The notes below the pieces were generated by a model. It was not told the DNA's origin. It was given only the letters and a program-made list of their open reading frames with translations, and made no database searches. Both the position numbers and the translations under genes were made by a program. This document shows positions 6,403-6,472 of a stretch of 6,472 bases of DNA, one piece after another. Within the stretch, counting starts at the first letter, position 1, and each line of letters begins with the position of its first letter. Source of the DNA: JASUTC01 sp964604305 (GTDB taxonomy: Bacteria; Thermotogota; Thermotogae; MWEM01). The stretch lies in NCBI GenBank assembly GCA_964604305.1, contig CAZRYM010000122.1:1-6472 (forward strand), given 5' to 3'.

Positions 6403-6472
6403 GGGAGGGCCGTGGATGTTTCCTTTAGGAAACTCCAAGCTCAATGATTTCTTTGAGCAGGTGTGCCCTCCC
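6403..6472 (+). other. Three-way-junction fold after the operon: RNA element or elaborate terminator
   Basis: GGGAGGGC (6403-6410) pairs perfectly with GCCCTCCC (6465-6472), the last eight bases of the window. Inside are two hairpins. The first is TGGA-T-GTTTCC (6413-6423) with GGAAAC-TCCA (6428-6437), 10 bp with one bulged T and a TTTA loop. The second is GCTCAA (6439-6444) with TTGAGC (6453-6458), with an 8-base loop. Unpaired junction bases are few, mainly AGGTGT at 6459-6464. It starts 20 bases after the last stop codon, so it could be the operon's terminator if a T run follows beyond the window. It could also be a structured leader or small RNA. The strand is uncertain because the pairing also works on the complement. 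I recognise no known family. Confidence 0.5.

Noticed and set aside
6418..6433. CRISPR repeat suggested by GTTTCC...GGAAAC
   Set aside because: It is only 16 bases, occurs once, and is part of a larger fold; no second repeat or spacer is seen.
6403..6472. tRNA (including tRNA-Sec with its 8-bp acceptor stem) for the 3' fold
   Set aside because: There is no GTTCGA-type T loop, no D arm and no anticodon arm of the right size; two hairpins and an 8-bp closing stem alone are not enough.
6403..6472. Purine-type or other known three-way-junction riboswitch
   Set aside because: The junction and loop bases lack the conserved purine-aptamer sequence, and no downstream gene is visible.

Overview
The window holds one complete peptide-type ABC importer operon on the + strand. 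A divergent, truncated cell-envelope gene lies on its left and a compact folded element lies at its right edge. Coding density is high, base composition is moderate to slightly AT-rich, and Shine-Dalgarno sites are clear. The binding protein has an ordinary signal peptide without a lipobox cysteine, which fits a diderm bacterium with a periplasm (inference). The divergent gene belongs to a long-insert type of M23/LytM protein that I associate with FCB-group, spirochaete and similar diderm lineages. I cannot name the phylum from the sequence; Cloacimonadota, Spirochaetota and Thermotogota are only candidates.

Layout. Positions 1-875 (-) encode an exported M23-fold protein that runs off the left edge and has lost most of its metal and catalytic residues. 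Positions 876-1033 are a divergent intergenic region with a good sigma70-type promoter for the operon, a 7-7-7 palindrome over its -10, a second 12-bp perfect palindrome, and a weaker possible promoter for the M23 gene. Positions 1034-2542 encode a GsiB-like substrate-binding protein. A strong hairpin with a T tract (2566-2595) separates it from the permeases. Positions 2618-3538 and 3554-4405 encode the two GsiC/GsiD-like permeases. Positions 4410-5390 and 5387-6382 encode two separate DppD/DppF-type ATPases that overlap by 4 bases. Positions 6403-6472 can fold into a three-way junction closed by an 8-bp GC-rich stem ending exactly at the window edge.

How the genes work together. The binding protein captures a small peptide in the periplasm, the two permeases form the channel, and the two ATPases drive transport. 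The binding protein and permeases resemble the E. coli glutathione importer GsiBCD more than classic Dpp/Opp. E. coli, however, uses a single fused ATPase (GsiA), whereas here the two halves are separate genes. The internal hairpin and the much stronger Shine-Dalgarno site of the first gene both suggest that the binding protein is made in excess over the membrane components.

I do not see a wholly new system. The points most worth following are the degenerate M23 protein, the 3' three-way-junction element and the palindrome over the operon promoter.
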